In this document: positions 5,814 through 6,162 of the stretch, piece after piece | Layout: each line of letters begins with the position of its first letter | Numbering within the stretch: the first letter of the stretch is position 1 | DNA from: JBCCWR01 sp039193385 | GTDB lineage: Bacteria > Verrucomicrobiota > Verrucomicrobiia > Methylacidiphilales > JBCCWR01 | Direction of reading: 5' to 3' | Length of the DNA stretch: 6,162 nucleotides | Assembly (NCBI GenBank): GCA_039193385.1 | Contig: JBCCWR010000129.1 | Location: forward strand, 1 to 6,162 | Notes under the pieces: model-generated | What the model was told of the DNA's origin: nothing | Databases searched by the model: none | The model's input: the letters and a program-made list of their open reading frames with translations, nothing else | Program-made: the position numbers and the translations under genes

Positions 5814-6162
5814 ATGAAATTAAGCAAATTACTTAAAAAGATATTTTTTATCCTGCTGGGTAGCACAGCTCTAGCAGTGATAAGCGCGTTTCTTTGGGTT
5901 CGCTTTATGGGTCTTCCAGATGAGTGGGATAAGCGCATGCATCAGGAGTTGGAAGCACGCGGCGTAACCCTGCAATCTCAACATTTTTACATGGATTTTT
6001 TCGGCCGGATCTTTGCCAGAAATGTCGACCTAATTTATACATCAAAGGAAGGTGAACATAAAGTTAAGGTGCAAAGAATGCGCTTTGACTTTAACTGGCA
6101 CTCATGGTGGCGGGGAGAATCATTCCTGGAGTCAGCTCGTGTAACAGGGGCCGAGCTCAATC
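5814..6162 (+). CDS. Membrane-anchored AsmA-like protein, N-terminal part
   Basis: The open frame runs from the ATG at 5814 through the window end, giving 116 codons of a larger gene. It begins with basic MKLSKLLKK, then a hydrophobic segment (about 10-31) ending in WVRFMG, consistent with an uncleaved signal anchor. The periplasmic-looking remainder has LPDEWDKRMHQELEARGVTLQ (34-54, first 20 plus Q), FYMDFFGRIFARNVDLIY (about 57-75), then a segment rich in aromatic and basic residues. The pattern of a short amphipathic helix, a strand with FGRIFARNV, and a further strand carrying R/F/D/W residues resembles the start of AsmA/DUF3971-like proteins, which span the envelope and are linked to lipid traffic or membrane integrity. 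That link rests on remembered Verrucomicrobiota homologs, not a search. No Shine-Dalgarno precedes it; a TAA ends directly before the ATG. It diverges from glyQS. Confidence 0.7.
   Translation, partial: MKLSKLLKKIFFILLGSTALAVISAFLWVRFMGLPDEWDKRMHQELEARGVTLQSQHFYMDFFGRIFARNVDLIYTSKEGEHKVKVQRMRFDFNWHSWWRGESFLESARVTGAELN

Overview
The window is a compact bacterial chromosomal segment with six protein genes and no gene-free stretch longer than about 100 bases. Several proteins look like those of the Verrucomicrobiota, probably the Opitutales/Puniceicoccales side: a bacterial SUI1/eIF1 protein with a long acidic/polar N-terminus, a dimeric-type glycyl-tRNA synthetase, a stand-alone OvoA-C-terminal-type methyltransferase, and an AsmA-like membrane-anchored protein. 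This placement comes from remembered family sequences, not a search, so it is moderate confidence. Base composition by eye is somewhat below 50% GC. I see no tRNA, rRNA, insertion sequence, CRISPR array or phage gene.

Layout: (1) 34-1746 (+) is a complete sodium:solute symporter of the VC_2705-type subfamily. It ends in three tandem copies of a 10-bp unit that overlap its stop codon. (2) A convergent junction of about 100 bp without a clear terminator follows. (3) Four genes then lie head to tail on the minus strand. In transcription order they are glycyl-tRNA synthetase (5728-4160), a putative mercaptohistidine (ovothiol) N-methyltransferase starting one base after its stop (4158-3394), an SUI1/eIF1-family translation factor (3309-2902), and a short Na/Pi cotransporter (2817-1846). 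The Na/Pi gene probably has its own promoter: a perfect TATAAT and nested inverted repeats lie just upstream of its start. (4) At the right end a divergent gene (5814 onward, +) encodes the N-terminus of a membrane-anchored AsmA-like protein and is cut by the window edge.

Functionally, the window mixes translation (GlyRS, SUI1), thiol metabolism (the methyltransferase), two sodium-coupled transporters (organic solute, phosphate) and envelope biology (AsmA-like). Only GlyRS and the methyltransferase are tightly coupled by position. None of the six genes has a recognisable Shine-Dalgarno sequence; their leaders are AT-rich. I found no convincing new multi-gene system. The items most worth following up are the separate ovothiol-type methyltransferase coupled to glyQS, the dyad-rich leader of the Na/Pi gene, the 10-bp repeat that places stop codons in all three frames, and the EF-hand-like loop in the symporter.
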